Shown: positions 23,110-35,995 of the stretch, one piece after another
Position numbering within the stretch: position 1 is the stretch's first letter
Layout of the letters: each line of letters begins with the position of its first letter
NCBI GenBank assembly: GCA_017506865.1
Contig: JAFCMP010000223.1
Location: 1,984,001 to 2,048,000 of the forward strand
Reading direction: 5' to 3'
Length of the DNA: 64,000 nucleotides
From: Tribonema minus
Lineage: Eukaryota; Sar; Xanthophyceae; Tribonematales; Tribonemataceae
Position numbers and translations under genes: made by a program
Notes under the pieces: model-generated
What the model saw: the letters and a program-made list of their open reading frames with translations, nothing else
Databases searched by the model: none
Told to the model about the DNA's origin: nothing

Positions 23110-25021
23110 ATGGCGCTCGCCAAGCTGTTTTTCTTGGTGGCAGCCTTGTGCATGGCCTGCAGTCGGGCTTTCCTGCACACCCAGCACAGTGCAGTGGTAC
23201 CTTTGAGGCAGATGGTGTCAGAAGCGCCGATGGAATCGGTAAGCCAGCTGCCGCGTGCATGTTCAACAGCTGTTGTTCATGGCGACCGCATGATCACCTG
23301 CATCAATTTGCTCTCTCTGTGTGTGTGCTGGTGCTGCTGCTGCAGCGGCGGCAATGTACAACAATCATGCACCAGAAGAAGAAGGGGCGAGGGGGGCAGA
23401 ATACGGAGGGCGCTACGCCGCGGGAAAAGAAGGTCAAGGACGATGTGATCGAGGTGTGTGCGCGAGGACCAGATGTGACTCTGCAGCACTTGGCCAGACG
23501 TTGTGCAGTCATCAACTAGTACTTCGGACTACAATTTATATTTTTTTTGCCGGAAGAAGCGCCCACAGCTTAGCTGTCCGGCATGTGGACAAAGTGCCTG
23601 TTGGCAGGCACGTGTGAGTCATAATGATTCCCATACTGGTTTGTGTGCAGCACCCACACCAATCTGAGCGCGGCACTTGGTATGGCGTGCTGCATTCTTG
23701 GTTGTGCACACCATGAAGGATGACACGTACGACGCTACAGACGTCTGTCACCCTGACAATGTCAAACCCACACTATGCATCCTGCATGCATTCAGCGTTT
23801 TTTTGTGGTTCTATGCATGCTCAGGTGGAGGGAGTGGTGAAGGAGTCGCTGCCCAGCGCAATGTTCAGGGTCGAGATATCACCAACAAACCAGATCATTC
23901 TATGCACAATCAGGTAAGCAAACGAGGTTTTGATCTTGTGTTTGCTGCTTGCCTGGTTTGCGCTGCAGATAGCATCTGAATCGTTTTTGGTCTGACAGGT
24001 GGATATCCACCAAGGCCAGACAGATGCCACCACTGCATTGTGAAAGACAAATAAATCTGGACGCACATGGCATTTTGTCGTCATGTTTCCTACTAAATGG
24101 ACGCTGTAACAAGGGATGGAACTGGGTTAGGTACAACATGCTCCATTTACGTCCATGCAAACAGGTTCTGATGACAAACTCACTTGTGAACCCATTCAAC
24201 GAGCGTGTCTGATTTGTGTGGTGCATGGAAGCCGTTGTGTGGCAAGAATCCAACTTGTGCAAACTCCTGGACTTTGGGAGTTGGGGAAGTGCACCCTACA
24301 AATGGCGCGCGCTGTGGCACATCAGCCCCCCCCCCCTGCACACATGCTCTGTTTCCGCTGGCCCTATTGTGCCTGATTGCTCCACTGTCATTTACAATTG
24401 TTAGCCAATGTGCCAGCAGCGTTTTCAGCATATTATACAGTGTACAGTACTGAACCTTTACACATCCGCGGGTAAGGGAGTATTGAAAGACGCACTCCTG
24501 CACATCGACTCTATTCTGATCAACGTGCTGTCGCCACTTGCCTTGTTGATGCAGAACACCATCAGTTCACAAACACAGCTGCCAATGAACCCCTGCATGC
24601 GCGTCAACATGGTGCTGACCGTGCGGTTCATTGCCTCTGTTCTGTATCCTGTATGTGTTCTCTGCTTTGTAGTGGGAAGATCCGCAAGAACTTTGTGCGC
24701 ATTCTGGTTGGCGACCCGGTAAAGGTGAGTGTTGCTGGCTGCTTGCGTCATTTGTTGAGGTTGTCTCTGTTTGCGTGTAAACGTGCACTGACATGTGATC
24801 ATACATGCAATTACTGCACGCACATGCATCATTGAGTAGGCCATGTTGAGGTAGATGGCAAAGATGATCATGGTGTGATCGCATCGAATCACTTCAGCAG
24901 TGACTCCTGCTTGTGACCTGCAATAATCATGAAGCGATTGTTGCCTCTTGTGAGCGCGCAGGTGGAGCTGTCACCATATGACCTCACCAGAGGCCGCATA
25001 ACTTTCCGCTACAAGAAGTGA
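23110..25021 (+). CDS. infA: Nucleus-encoded organellar (plastid-type) translation initiation factor IF-1
   Basis: Exons 23110-23238, 23346-23453, 23825-23913, 24673-24724 and 24962-25021 are all in phase and give about 145 residues. Residues 71-145 are a full S1/OB-fold IF-1: [41 protein letters not shown], then [17 protein letters not shown] and the end KK. IF-1 binds the 30S A site during initiation on bacterial-type ribosomes. The first exon is a basic-start hydrophobic leader ([20 protein letters not shown]) followed at once by Phe, resembling the signal peptide plus Phe-starting transit peptide used for complex plastids. A Lys/Gly-rich spacer precedes the core. Chloroplast location is inferred; a mitochondrial site is less likely, as mitochondrial IF-1 is usually absent in eukaryotes. 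The start context AAAATGGCG is good. Confidence 0.93.
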
Positions 25022-25798
25022 GACCGGAAAATGCAGCTGGCGTGGTGACGATTGATGGCACTCTGGCAGAAGCGGTACTGTGGACAGAGGGGTGGTGGGG
25101 TACAGGAATGGGCATTGGAACAGGTGCTGAGCACAGCCAGCAGAGACAGAAAGTCCTGCTGTGCTGCACAAGTTGCTGCAGCCGCAGCGCAGTGATGATG
25201 AGCCTTGATTCTGGATCCTCCTTAGGCTGGCATTCCTGACGAGCACTGGCATGTGTCATGCCATAGCCATACATCCAGCCTCAGGCACACTATTTGTTGC
25301 CACAAGTAAACATTCTTAATCACAGCCACGTTTCACAAGCTCGAACCGCGATTGTCCTTGCAGTTTTGACTGGTTTTTGCCATGTACGCCTTTGATGGAT
25401 ATTTCCTGAATACACTGTTCATCAGTGACGGAGCATCAATACTTCTGGTAGCAGGACCTTTATGCAGAGAGCAGTTGCTCTCATTGACTCAGTGACACAG
25501 GCAGGCAGCACACCAGCATGGGCAATGCTTCCTTTGGTCTTCAACCGCATAGACCATTCAATGATTGATTGGACTACAGGGGAATGCACAGGCTGTTGCA
25601 CCAGCTACTTGCCATATGGCAGGGACCTTTGTGCTCGCGATCCCGTTGAGATATGCCACTTACCACATGTGCAAATCACACGTCAACGCTGATTACAGCA
25701 AGATGCAAACACACACGCCCGAGCTGCTGCCATCACAATCAGCCATAGGCTGTCATGTTTTCATTTTCAGAGAAAAGCTCCACATTGGCAGCTGTTTG
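25022..25798. other. Convergent intergenic region, no feature seen
   Basis: 777 bp between the ends of the IF-1 gene (+) and UTP6 (-). Short frames only; no repeat or RNA recognised. Confidence 0.6.
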
Positions 25799-28700
25799 CT
25801 ATGCATCTGTCAAGGAGATGCCCTGCTGCTGTGCACGCCATGCGATGGCAGCCGCTGCTTGAGGTTTCCCCTCCTGTAGCTCGAAGTCATGATATGCGTT
25901 CCACAGCTCCACCGTGCCACACCTGGAAACACAAAACACAAACATGTCATGTCACATGTGGTGCCTTCATTTATGAATTCACCCTGAGAGCCGCATTCAT
26001 GACATGTCATGATAGCGCTCCACACGCCATTTTCACATGCCATTTGATCGAAGGTTGTGAATTCTTGGGTTTATGGAGGGGCTGGCACTGGCACCTCAAA
26101 GTCAAGCCCAGACAGCAGCGTGATCGACGAGAAAGTTGACGCTACTTCTGGTGTGATGAGCGAGCATGACAATTTCATTTCCCTAGACTATGGCGCATGT
26201 GTCACCCCACATCTGATCTGTAACATGTGAACAAGTGCATCCATGTTCGTCCGCCGTACCCCACTTCAACTGTCAAAATGTCAGTGTTCACATCGAATTA
26301 TGTGCCTGTGAGACAGTATTTTGCATGGTGATGAGTAAGGCCTACCATGTGTAGGCCGTACAGGCAATGGTGTGTAGCATGACAATCGCGATGCCACCAC
26401 GTTCTGACCAAGCAAATAATCAGTAGTGCGCACTCAGAACTATTTCTTGCAGATGTGTCGACGCCTACATTCAGCACTTGCCTGTCAATGGCCGTTTCGT
26501 ACAGCGCACGTATGGCACTCGCGGATCTCTGTCCCTCGGGAGCCGCGCACTGCGCCCGAATGGCCTGTTGCCACACACTGGTCATGGCGTCTGCGCCAGC
26601 CGCGGCGCGCAGGCCAAATGAGTCACAGCACCACTGCAGTGCAGCGCTGGCGGCCGTCAAGCCCTCGCTCTCCAGCAGCAGCGCATGATAGCCCTGCGGA
26701 GGCAGGATGGAGACACACATAGGAAATCGCCTGTAGCACATGGCGTTGCCCCACAACACTTCAAGGCAGTGAGGCAGCCAGCAAGTGCCGTGAAGCGCCA
26801 ATGCAGATAGATGCCTGCAGCAACGATGATTCAAATCAGAAGCTTCAGAGTGACGTTGACACCAGGGTCTGAAGACAATAGTGGCGCAGCGACGGCACCA
26901 GCTCACACTGCGTCCACAATCATCAGCGGCTCACGCAATGTAACATGCAGCAAGTCCATGGCAAGGTTCCTGACTTTACCAAAAGCAGCAGCAAAAGTTG
27001 ATGCACTGGCTGCGTGTGTCATGCAGTCTACTGCTGGTGCACATATACCATCATACGCCTCCCTCGCACCAGTTGCAAAGCCACCTGCTTGGTCTTCATG
27101 ATATGTATTGCTTCATTCAGGTCAGGACATGGCTGTTCTTCAATGTAAGATGCGCACCTTGACAAAATCTGCAAGCGCCTCGTGGTGGCCATGGTCAGGG
27201 TGTGCACATGCTGTGATGGCGTCCTTGTAAGCCCGCTGTATCTCGTCCCTCATGGTATCGCTGTCAGAGTCATCATCCACTGCACTCCCGGCGGTGGCAG
27301 CGCACTGCAGCAGCTCCAGTATCGCTTGCCAAAGCCTTGGGATGCCAGGACTTGAAGGGGAGGGCTGTGCCTTCAAGGCACTCCGCAGCACCTCCTGTGC
27401 CATTGTGTGACCTGACTCTGCAAGCAGCACATCAATACCAATTAGAAGGCGTCCCATGCTTAGTCTGCGTTCCGCTATCGGGTACAGCATGAGGATGCCA
27501 TTACTAGAGCAATGCAAGCATTGGCAATCGCTGTAAAGCAGCTTTGCCGAAACACAGCTGTTATTCTCAGCTTGTACCCCCAATGCAGGCGGTAGCGCTT
27601 CTTGCAACTGCTTTGTACAAACATCAGCTCCATGCAGGCAGTATGCAGTACTTCTGATGCCCCGTTATGCAAAGGTGGTACACCGAGAATGGAACTCGGG
27701 GCTGCAGATAGATGCATAACAATGCTGGCAGGACATACACATGTCCTGCTGAAGACCAAGACACGTGCCAGTAAATGGTTGTGTGCTTTGCTTTACGCCA
27801 TACAGCAAGTGGAATGCTAGGGTCACCATCATCATATGACCGGTCGTTGAAGGCACTGGCATCACTCACCAGATGACGGGTTGGCCAAGAGTGCCTCACG
27901 TTGCAGCAAAGCCGCCAAGAACAGAGCAGTGTTGACATCGGCTGGGCACACCTCTCGTGTCTTTTCCAGCACAGCCCTCACATCGCTGTCCCTGCAAACA
28001 CGTTATGCAACGATGTTGTGAATGGTATTGTAGACATACATTTCATTGATGTTTGCAAAACATGCTGACGTTGCCACAGCTACAATATGAACCATTATCG
28101 TAACCACGACAAGATTGGCTTGCCACTGAGCAGTCATTCGCATGTTCGGACACACAAATCTTGAATGCGGCCGTTGCCTCCACAGCTGATACAGCATCAA
28201 TCCATGATGCAAATCCGTGCTGCCACGCCTACAGGTGTCAACACTACCCGATGAGTGCTACGCAAGCAGCATGGACGCACTCTCATGATGGCCACCGTCA
28301 GCAATTGCGACAACAACTTCAACTATGTGTAGAGTCACACGTACCTGCCGCCCGCATGCAGCAGCAATGACGCGTACTGCAGTGTAAGCTCCGGCAACGC
28401 TTGCTGTGCAGAGGCGCTGATGCCGCTCTCGGCCTTTGCTGTGCAAAGCACCTGGTTGACAGCTCTCTGCAGCACGCCTTCCAGGACTGCCGACAAGTCC
28501 ACCGCGCGACTCACATCTGCACACGTCATGTTAAGGGCGAAATGCATGCGTTGCGTCACGATGTGCTGTAGGACTGGCTTGATGTGATGACATGCGCCAC
28601 CTGATGCCAGTCCGGACTGCTAGTCTTGTGACAATAATTGAGTACAATCAGAGTGAATGAATGTTCGTCATATGTACCTACTACCTAACACTACTACCTA

Positions 28701-31700
28701 ACACTCTGTCGCAAGTGCCCTGCCAGAAACCAGGGCATACAGCACCGCGCACTCATGAGTGGGAGAAAGGCGCATACCGACTCATTATATATGCTACTTT
28801 GAATCACATTGGCTTTCTGACCTGCTTCTGACAAGCGTGCGTGCAGGAACTGCGAGTACTGCAGCCAGATGTCAGCTCCATCACCAGCGGAAGACTTGAC
28901 TGCCGCCTCAAATGCCTGTATGCACTGCCCCTCTGCATCCACCACTGCAGCTAGATCCTCATCCTGAAACGAAGAGCAGTGCACGTATGGCGCTCCATGC
29001 ATCAGTCAGTGGCCGATGCGCATGTCGTTGGTACAGACACAAACGAAATGACAATCTTGTGATGTCGTCATGACTTTGATCAAGAAGAGCATGCAAGCCA
29101 TTGACACTATGACAGCGCAACGCAATTCAATCCGTTGTATGTACCGCACTTGTCTGAGGCAACAATGAGTATGCAAACATCAGCAAACGCAACAACCAAT
29201 GACACCATGCCTATGGCTTTGTGTCCTCGCACCACCCGCAGCATCATACCCTTCCACAACCACATATTGAAGCTTGAGAAAACAGCACACACCTCGTAGC
29301 CCTGCAGGACCAGCAGTGGGTGCTGTGCCCTCAGCGCCCAGGCCTCAGCAGACGCAGGGAAGTCCTCCTTCAATGAGTCCAAGATAGCGCTCTGCACATG
29401 CTTGCTCAGCTCTGGAAACTCCGTACAGCAGACCTGCAGGCAGTGCCCGCGCAGGGCTATGTCGTCGGGCAGCGCCTGCGGTCAAGGTGCAAGCCAAAAC
29501 AGTGTTGATGTGAATCAGTTTCGTAAGTTGTAACGGTGGATGCTGCTGAGCGTCACCATATGAGGTCTGAGCTGCGACACACTTAGCCCCATGATAGCTT
29601 GAGGGAGAGGGCATGAATATATGTTGTAAAGCGTACAGCAGCTGTGCGTGTCACGACGGTGCAAACATGTACTTGAAAGTAACCATATTGAGATGGCCCT
29701 CCGAAGCTACCAACACATTTCTACATGTATGTATACAACACGCATAACTATATGCCGCACAGCGTTTGGGCCTTGGATCAGCTGACACAGCAGTTGCTTA
29801 AAGTGCAGCTGTTTATTGTCAGTAGACTCTCATGTGCACTCCCGCATGTGATTGCCACAGCATCACGCCAACAAGCAGCGTTTTGACAGTTCATCGCTTT
29901 GCCTTCGGGACACAAAACAGATGAAATGAATGCAAGCTGTCGCATTGGTCACGCACATGAGCGGTTTGTGTTCTGCATGCTCGACTCAAATCACATGCAT
30001 AACAAACATAGCGCAATCTACCGTATCAGCCAACATCCATGTCTTGAAGGGTCGTACTCCACTCTGCAGCAGCGGCCTGCCCTCCAACAGCCAGTAATGC
30101 TTCTGCACGCCAGTCATGACATTGTCACCGCCATAGAATACGTTGCAACTCACCTTGCGCGCAGCTCTAAAGATGGCCAGAGGTACTCCACCCTTGTAGA
30201 ACTGCTTTGTAGCATCCGACATGACCACCTGCCGTGACGCACTCCGCTTCTTTTGGCTAGCTGCATGACAACCAAAGCAAAGAATGCCCACTGCTGCATC
30301 ATGCAGATATATGGCGATATAAAGGCTGGGGAACCTTGCAACTCTGCACTGCAATGTAATCTGTGAGGTTTTGCTAGCTGACACAATGAGCCGATGGTAC
30401 TAGCAGCGCTCCCAGTTGAAAAGGTGTACATTACAATAGTCCATTGCCTCAACGTCACATCAACGCTCAACGTGCCCGCACAACCGTGCACCATTGCTGA
30501 TGCAAAACAACATGGCAACTTTGCGCAGCTCCACATGACCATCACATCTCAAAATAATATAATCATGCGTGCCTCAGGGTCTGAGCTGCAGTTTTTTGTC
30601 AGCGTTTATGCATTGTAGATTATAAAGAACGGAGTGCATATGCCCATACCCACTACTTGCTGCCACAATGCAACCTGCTCCTTCATTCCATACTGTTTTT
30701 GAACATTTACATGCTCCACAGTTCATTGCAACACCGTCTTGACAAGTGTTGTGCAATGTGAGTTTGGTCACCTTTCCCTTCCTCCTGCTCCGCAGCTGCA
30801 ACTTGTGAGAAGTCCGGACCTGAGCTCTCCCCCTCCCCTTGCACCTGATAAATATGCAATTACATGACATATGATGTATGGCTGAACTATCAACTCGATA
30901 TCTGTCACCACAGCACGTCTCACACAACCACTTGTGTCTGACAGCAATCATGATGGGGCAGATGTGACAAATACAAGTAGAACTTCAGGGAGCCATAAGT
31001 TAGGTCAGATGTGATCAACATAGGTAGGTGAAAAAGCGGCGATGCACAGACCTTCGCCAATCAGAGTTATGAGTTCAGCGCACTGTCCGTATTGGCTAGG
31101 TGCACTGCTGCGGCAAGAGTGCCTTCGCTCGCTGTTCTGTTTCCATGGCTGCGCATCTCACAACTGATGCGCAGTGAAAGCAGCACCACAATCTACCGTC
31201 TCTGCATATCCACGCATGATAACTATGTACGTGATCAGCACAAACTCGCGAGCACACCATATGGTACTGACATGTTGTATGGTACTGACATGTTGTATGG
31301 TACTGACATGTTACCAGCAATGTCAAGCGCTGTATGCGAAGTCGTGGCCCAAGCCAGCAAGAGAGACGTCAGAGGCGCGCAGTGTCAATGAACAGGCGCG
31401 AGCACCGACATGAGCATGCAGTATCAAAAATCTGCATCCAATGTCATATGTCTTCGACCTATCACCAGAGAGTCATGAGGCTGCACTACTGAGGTGCAGC
31501 GATGCATGACAACCAAAATTGTGCTTGCTCAAGCCTGAACAACATGAAGCCCCACTGTAACATTCTGCCTCTCGTCTACTGTTTGCTTGACAAATCTGCT
31601 CAGATGATGGTTGCTCGTTTCAAGCTGCGCGGATGCCCCAAAAAGTCTCTCTACGTATGCATGTATCTCGAAGTATAATGCACAGGGCTCACCTCCGGTA

Positions 31701-33310
31701 TGTCCAGACCTCCTGCATCCCCCACCCCTTCCCCTCCCTCAGAGTCATCCTCAATCAGCCCCAACACCTGCTGCCGCCCAATGACTTTCTGCAGATAGCA
31801 CCACTCCAGCCGGAAGTACTGCACCCAGAGCCGCTGATTGACGCCATTGATCCTCAGCGCCCGCTGCAATAATACACGTGCTGCTACAGCATTTGCGCAG
31901 TCAAAGAACTCCCAGCTGGCGGCCTGGGACCAGAAGAGAGTGGAAGGTAGGTTGGGCATGGTTGACGCCACAATACGTATTGAAGGTTGTTGATGCACTG
32001 GATGCGCTTGTGTTCATCGTGTATTTACACGTATGTGACTGGTGCTCTCATGTGTAGGGCACTGCGGCGTGGCAACAAAATTGAACCGACTCATAGTCTA
32101 ATGGGTCACTTCAAAATATCTGCAGGGATGCCAATGTGCAAGACCGCCTGAAACAGGAGGCACCTTCAAGTCAAGCTGTCGCAAGGAAAGCTTTCAGTGG
32201 GCAGTGGTTCATATGTCCAGGGCAGCATTTGCGCTGTCGTCCCATCATCTCGATGATGTCGTGCTCTGTGCGGTGCTCACTTTAAGCAAATTGCACTCAA
32301 CAGCATGGCTAGGCTGCGCACGAGGCCTTTGACTCACCTTGATCCACAGGCCGGCATTGTGTGGGTGCAGCTGAAGGGCTCTGCCAAAGATCCTGCTCAG
32401 GATCTTGGTGCTAGTCTGCTTGGCAGCAAAGTCAATGTGCTGCAGGCACAGCGAGACATCGCCTGGGAACTGCAACGCAGGGCAAGCAGGAAAAGTACTG
32501 AGGCCAGGTCATAGAAGATGATCCATGCAAGCTCTTCATGCGGACAGACAGAGCTCTGACTTATGCAGTTGAGTTTGTGTGCAACCAAGCAGGCTCCTGA
32601 CACGCTCGACTGCATCACATGACAGTTGCGGGAGCAGTGAGGATGTGCTGCTCACCTTGTTGCACGCCCGCTGAAAGATTGCATGTATGTGTTGCACCCC
32701 TGCGTGGTCACTCCTCTCTGTCCTCCAGTCGCCTGTCTTCTTTGCCACCTGCGTGAGCGAAAGAGCGGTGCAACTGACTACGTGGGCAACGTGCAGGGTC
32801 ATGGCTGTCACTTGAAGGAGTGCTGTATTGCTGAAGGTAATGGTACCAATGTGACAAACCACTATGTGCTGCTGCGCACTTGATGAGCATACAGGGGCGA
32901 GAAGCATCATTGTGCAGCAGCAGCAAATACTCAGCACTGACATTTCACAGAAAGGCGCAGCCGGACTCCACGATCGCTGACCTTTTTGCGTCGGATCTTT
33001 CGCAGTATCTCCAGGTTCAATTCGTACTCGATGTACCGCAGGAAGTCCACCTTGCGAGCTTGGCGCCTCCGAGCGAGGTATTCGTGATCGCGCCTGCGCG
33101 CCGCTATCGCTCTCACCTGGACGAAGCACCCAAAGCAAGAGTAGGCGAAGCATTGACAAAGTCATTGGCCACTAGTAAGAAACATCACAATCATGGTAGC
33201 CATCTGCACGCAAGCTTACTGACCTCCTCTCTGGTGAACACGCCCTTGCGCTGCATGTCCTCTAGGTCTGGGACCATGCGGTCCATCACAGCCTGAACAG
33301 TATCCCCCAT
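25799..33310 (-). CDS. UTP6: UTP6, U3 snoRNP / SSU processome HAT-repeat protein
   Basis: Fourteen exons, every junction in phase, 690 residues: 33224-33310, 32982-33116, 32656-32748, 32338-32469, 31693-31923, 30772-30844, 30154-30260, 29293-29475, 28822-28963, 28345-28516, 27870-27991, 27158-27417, 26482-26693, 25799-25922. The N-terminus matches UTP6 (MDRMVPDLEDMQRKGVFTRE, DHEYLARRRQARKVDFLRYI, EYELNLEILRKIRRKK). It then runs as half-a-TPR repeats (HIHAIFQRACNK, RIFGRALQLHPHNAGLWIK, RALRINGVNQRLWVQYFRLE, IAWRAQQQ). UTP6 is a nucleolar part of the UTP-B complex needed for 18S rRNA maturation. Human UTP6 has 597 residues; the extra length lies in the exon-12 acidic insert and middle repeats. 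Intron 13 uses a GC donor (ACAG|GCAAGT), proved by the in-phase last exon. The stop is TAG. Confidence 0.93.
31259..31314 (+). repeat. 18-bp unit repeated three times in a UTP6 intron
   Basis: GGTACTGACATGTTGTAT repeats three times head to tail (the last copy diverges at its end), in the intron between UTP6 exons 5 and 6. A simple tandem duplication. Confidence 0.9.
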
Positions 33311-33476
33311 AGTTATTCGGAGTTGACACCACCGGCACCAATGCGTATATCTGGGATCTACAGCTGTAAGCCAAAGATGCTGTGCACGCCTCAAACAAAA
33401 GGATGAGGGTTGACTCGCTACAGTTGATGTTTTGCTTGAAGTTCGCCAGAAGTTGCACAAAGTGGTGTGGTGTGTA

Positions 33477-33597
33477 GTACTTTTTATGAATTCTCGCTCA
33501 GGGCGAAAAAAAGCCCAGATGATGGTCCAACTTGATGCTGCTGTACGGAATCTGCATGTCGTGTGACTTCTGAAAGTGTGTCTCAACGACAACCACT
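33477..33597 (-). mobile_element. 3'-end-only copy of the RLE retrotransposon
   Basis: Minus-strand copy of the last about 115 bp (3' UTR) of the retroelement that ends at 54149. It shares AATTCTCGCTCAGGGCG, AAGCCCAGATGAT and the GTAC-T5 terminus, and stops where the full copy's coding part begins. It is a heavily 5'-truncated LINE-type insertion, 167 bp upstream of the UTP6 start codon. Several substitutions and small indels mark it as older than the 47.1 kb copy. Confidence 0.8.
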
Positions 33598-33599
33598 GG

Positions 33600-33975
33600 T
33601 GTAGTACTCAAGTTTTGTGATCATGATGGCACGCAAGTTCAGATGGCATTTGTTGATGCGCATATTGCCACAAGTTATTACAACAAATGTACATATGTCA
33701 TATACAACATTCAAAGAATCCAAACAGCAACATGAGGTAACGTGAGGTTGTGTTTTTGAAGATGATTGCTGAAGTCGTGAGCGGTTAAGCACACTTGGCC
33801 AAAGCACCCATATGCAGATTTGTTTCTGGCCCCAACATGAGCTTCATGATGATGTTCGCAGGCAAGTTCAGATGGCATGTCTTGATGCGCATGTGCCAAT
33901 GCAAGTTATTACGCCTGTACATGCAACAGTTCAATGTAGACAAACGGCAACAAATGACGCCAAAAGACAAACTGG
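33600..33975. repeat. Imperfect direct repeat of about 110 bp, two copies
   Basis: Segments near 33630-33740 and 33855-33965 share CAAGTTCAGATGGCAT, TTGATGCGCAT, CAAGTTATTAC and a following AACAGCAAC/AACGGCAAC end. There is no coding signal. Confidence 0.65.
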
Positions 33976-34129
33976 GACCAATACTGTAAGTGTTTTGTTG
34001 TATTTATGAATCATGGTTTTCACTGTGCCATGGTGTGTTGGTCATGTTGCATGCGTGTGTTCTTGATACAGTGGTCTCACTTCGTAGATCTGCACCGATA
34101 CGGCACAGCGCCAGGCCCCCGCACCGCAA

Positions 34130-34440
34130 CAAGGTGAAGACCGCATTCGCGGGGGGAACTAACTACACAGGCATGCACGCAATGCGCAGCACCAACAACA
34201 CAGAGCAGACAACAGATACAAACAACAGCAACGTTGAACAACAGACAGAGTCACACACAAGCAAACAACAAAAAATAGACGGCGCAGCAGAAGCCACCAC
34301 AATTACAGAGCAACATGCATCACACAACAGCAAATATTACAACAGAACAGAGACAGCATTCGCAGGGGACACTCATTCATACAGGCATGCACACAGTGCA
34401 AACAACTAGACAACACACAGAGTAGACAACAAATGCCAGC
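34130..34440. repeat. CAACA-rich stretch with a duplicated 50-bp segment
   Basis: A segment around CATTCGCGGGG...ACACAGGCATGCACGCAATGC recurs at about 34357 as CATTCGCAGGGG...ATACAGGCATGCACACAGTGC. The 200 bp between is low-complexity A/C-rich. The frames across it look like repeat shadows. Confidence 0.55.
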
Positions 34441-35804
34441 ACAAGTGCACAACATATGGAGTCAACAAGAACGTCAATAGAGAACAGGACACTCGCAGAA
34501 CAACAAGTAACACACAGTGGTCCAGAACACATAAACAGCCGCACATACCTAGGCACGCACTGATGCCGATGATCGATTTTCCTCCAGCTCGAGACAGCGA
34601 CTAATCTCACACACATAATCCACACCCATATTACAGCCGCTTTCCTAGGCTTCACCGCTATGTGGACAGTGAGGTCTCACCTGATCAGCATCACTTCCAG
34701 TCAGCAATCTTGAAAACTGCCATGACTCTGAACCAGAGCCACAATCGAACAAGATGTAGTACCCGGTTGTGAAAAAAGTGCCGACTGGCGGTTAGCGGCA
34801 CACTGAGACCGGCGGTACATTGTTCCTTCGTTGACTTGCCTTGCTTGCCATGCCACCGCGTGAATGGTCCTGACTGCCATTGCCACCACAGTTGCCGCTG
34901 TTGCTGTCACGCTCAGCTCCCTAGCCGTTGCTGCTGATCTCACCCCCCGGTTTCCCTTTACCAGGACCTTTCTACGTCATCCAAGTGGCTGTTGCACCGC
35001 CGCAGCTGCAACCGCCGTGGCCACGTCCGCCGCTGCCGCCATCGCTGCTAGTGTTGCCTCTGTTCCACACTACATGCAAACGTATATCGACCAATCAGCA
35101 CCGCTGCTGTTGACGCTCTGCTGCTGCCGCCATGACTGCCAATACGCCCAATACCATCGCCGCGGCCGCTGACACCATTGTCTCAACCAACTACAATACT
35201 GTCAGGCCGCGCTCACCCTACCCCACGCTGCCTCCAGCAATCAAAAATCAAGCTTCTGAATGTAGGAACAGCTCGGGAGGAGAGGTGGCGGCAGGTCCCC
35301 GCCTCCACCAGAAGAGGGCTTGCCCTCCGGCAGATCGACTCTGCTTCGATCGCCAACTGTTACCAATGGGGCGAATGAACTCAGACAGCGCCCATCACAC
35401 ACCAAGGCCCCACTGTGCAGCAGAAGGGAAGGCGCCAGCTGAGACAGCCAGCCCCAGACCCTTTTCACTATTGAAACTGCTGGGCCCGGACCAGGAAGCC
35501 GTGAGGGATGTCACCTCACGACACCTGGTCTCCTACATTCAGGAGCTGCGCATACGCGTACCTGCGGTTTCCGGGCCAGGGTGGTAAACGCGATGGTACC
35601 TCCGGTCACCAGTAGCAACCTGCCGACACAGGACACTGAGCTCGTGCTTTGGGCAACAGGGACGACCCGGAACACGGTGGAATGCATGGCCATGCAGTCA
35701 CCTAGCTCCTGCTTGTTGTCGTCACTAGTGGTGCCGCTCTTCAATATTTCCTGAAGGAGACCCTCAGCACCTCCCTGCCAGGCTCCAGGCATGCACGTGC
35801 CAAG

Positions 35805-35995
35805 CTCTCCTCGAGGTTTTATTTGATGCGCGGGCACGCACAGACATGTCGACCTCGCTGCCCGCAGCTTCGCAGACGAGGCCAGGCCACGGCGATATCA
35901 GGGAAGAGGGCCCTGACATCCACCGAGCCACCTGGTTGTCCTAAACGTCGGCGCTCGTGTGTGAGCCAACAACTTCATGAACTCGACTCGACGGT
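35805..35995 (+). repeat. 190-bp direct repeat, copy 1
   Basis: Closely matches 36968-37155 in the same orientation, about 1.16 kb away. Shared stretches include AAGCTCTCCTCGAGGTTT, GCAGCTTCGCAGACGAGGCC, GAGCCACCTGGTTGTCCTAA and CGTCGGCGCTCGTGTGTGAG. The identity of the repeat is unknown. Confidence 0.85.
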
